DNA of 64,000 bases from Corydoras sp. C115 (Eukaryota; Chordata; Actinopteri; Siluriformes; Callichthyidae): positions 4,176,001-4,240,000 of the forward strand of contig JAFMOC010000007.1 of assembly GCA_019802505.1 (NCBI GenBank), given 5' to 3'. The notes below the pieces were generated by a model that made no database searches, was not told the origin of the DNA, and saw only the letters and a program-made list of their open reading frames with translations. Within the stretch, counting starts at the first letter, position 1. Each line of letters begins with the position of its first letter. Made by a program: the position numbers and the translations under genes. This document shows positions 63,053 to 64,000 of the stretch, one piece after another.

Positions 63053-63388
63053 CATTCATTCATTATCTCCCGCTTTATCCTCTATTAGGGTCGCGGTCGG
63101 GTTCCCCATGCCCATCCAGGGGAGAACCTCTCGGGCGCTGGGCAGATACACCCAGGACAGGGCGCCAATCCATCGCTGGGCACACACTCACTCACACAGA
63201 CACACTCTATATGGGGCAATTTGGAGAATTCAATTGACTTGATCCATGTTTTTGGACTGTGGGAGGAAACCGGAGAACCCGGAGGAAACCCACGCGGACA
63301 CGCGGAAAACATAGAAACTCCACCCAGATGGGGATTCGAACCGGAAATCCCGAGTCGAACGTGCTAACTACTAAGCTACCGTGCTGCC
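63050..63388 (-). repeat. SINE-A copy
   Basis: Full-length reverse copy from a CATT tail to CTACCGTGCTGCC, followed by a TTA microsatellite at 63389-63422. Confidence 0.94.
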
Positions 63389-63422
<34 letters not shown>

Positions 63423-63464
63423 AAATATCATCCTTTCATTTTCGGCAAAAAGTAAGTGTCCCGT

Positions 63465-63510
63465 TACATTTACATTTACATTTGGTCATTTAGCAGATGA
63501 TTTTACCCAA
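63465..63510 (-). repeat. Fragment of the second SINE family
   Basis: ACATTTACATTTGGTCATTT and AGCAGATGATTTTACCCAA match the outer part of the repeat at 125-335. Confidence 0.5.
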
Positions 63511-64000
63511 ACACCAAGTCAGTAGTTAAGGAAGAACTACACTGTAGACTGAGTCCCAGTTCTTAGTTTTCAAAATCTGGTCACACTAGATTAAGTGGAA
63601 GAAAATGGATGAATGAAAGCAAAATATAAGTGGTTTCAGAATTTTTATCCATCCTGAAATATTTGTACCCAACTGCAAATGAGGATGTTTAGTGTGTAGT
63701 ATATAAGTAATACGCATTATGCTGGGGTGCTTTAGTGTGTAATCAAAAAACAGCTTATTTTAATAAAAATTTAGTACTGTATTGAAATTTGAGAATTTGT
63801 GACAGAAGTGTAGTGATGATTGGTTGAAAGGCAGGGCAAAAGTAGCTGATCAAAGGTAATTAACGCACCTGCTGGGGACTCTAATAATGAGTGTGCAGTC
63901 TTAATATGGGGTGGTAGCACATGAAGCAGGTAGAGTGATCTGGCCCAAATATCTCTTGGCAATGTTATGATCCCTCTTCCTTTTTATGCTGCAGGTCTAG

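Larger units (their letters stand above)
60396..64000. other. 5' flank of plpp4
   Basis: Promoter region, then SINE-A copies, TA repeats and one solo LTR. 63560-64000 shows nothing recognised, and no neighbouring gene starts before the window ends. Confidence 0.7.

Overview
This is vertebrate nuclear DNA, most likely from a teleost fish (an otophysan such as a catfish or characin is my best guess from the repeats, not proven). It is AT-rich and intron-dominated. It carries tRNA-derived SINEs with GAAT/GGAT tails, Tc1-like transposons, a tRNA-Pro-primed Ty3/Gypsy element, many solo LTRs and long TA and CA microsatellites. There are no operons, no prokaryotic genes and no CRISPR.

The one host gene I can support is plpp4 (phospholipid phosphatase 4, PPAPDC1A), complete on the minus strand. 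Its seven coding exons lie at 60362-60307, 29186-29078, 20573-20483, 16585-16522, 15908-15784, 11912-11742 and 1291-1080. All splice sites are GT-AG, all phases match, and the joined frame gives 275 residues with the three phosphatase motifs of the PAP2 superfamily. A TATA box at about 60920-60925 (minus strand) and GC-rich sequence around it look like the promoter. The gene fills almost the whole window, so nearly every other feature is intronic.

Layout: 1-1079 is 3' flank. Intron 6 (1292-11741) holds a TA-flanked DNA transposon, a solo LTR, a long TA repeat and a near-intact Tc1-like transposon with a one-base frameshift. Introns 5 to 3 (11913-20482) hold SINEs and solo LTRs. Intron 2 (20574-29077) has a short LTR-internal-LTR element, SINEs and a decayed Tc1. 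Intron 1 (29187-60306) carries a 7.4 kb Gypsy element (33863-41228), a short LTR element with a 10-residue repeat frame, a LINE with a solo LTR inserted in it, a hAT-type MITE, a LINE 3' relic and many SINEs. 60396-64000 is promoter and upstream flank with more SINEs and a solo LTR inside a TA repeat.

The mobile elements are the lively part. At least seven LTR units or short LTR elements have perfect 5-base target-site duplications. One SINE family ends in the same 3' sequence as the LINE at 42860-44640, which points to that LINE as its mobilising partner. The Gypsy copy has LTRs only about 2 percent different yet carries several frame breaks and lacks the reverse transcriptase core, so it was probably already defective when it inserted. 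Two places on the plus strand inside plpp4 intron 1 look like exons of something I could not identify. I see no convincing new multi-gene biological system.
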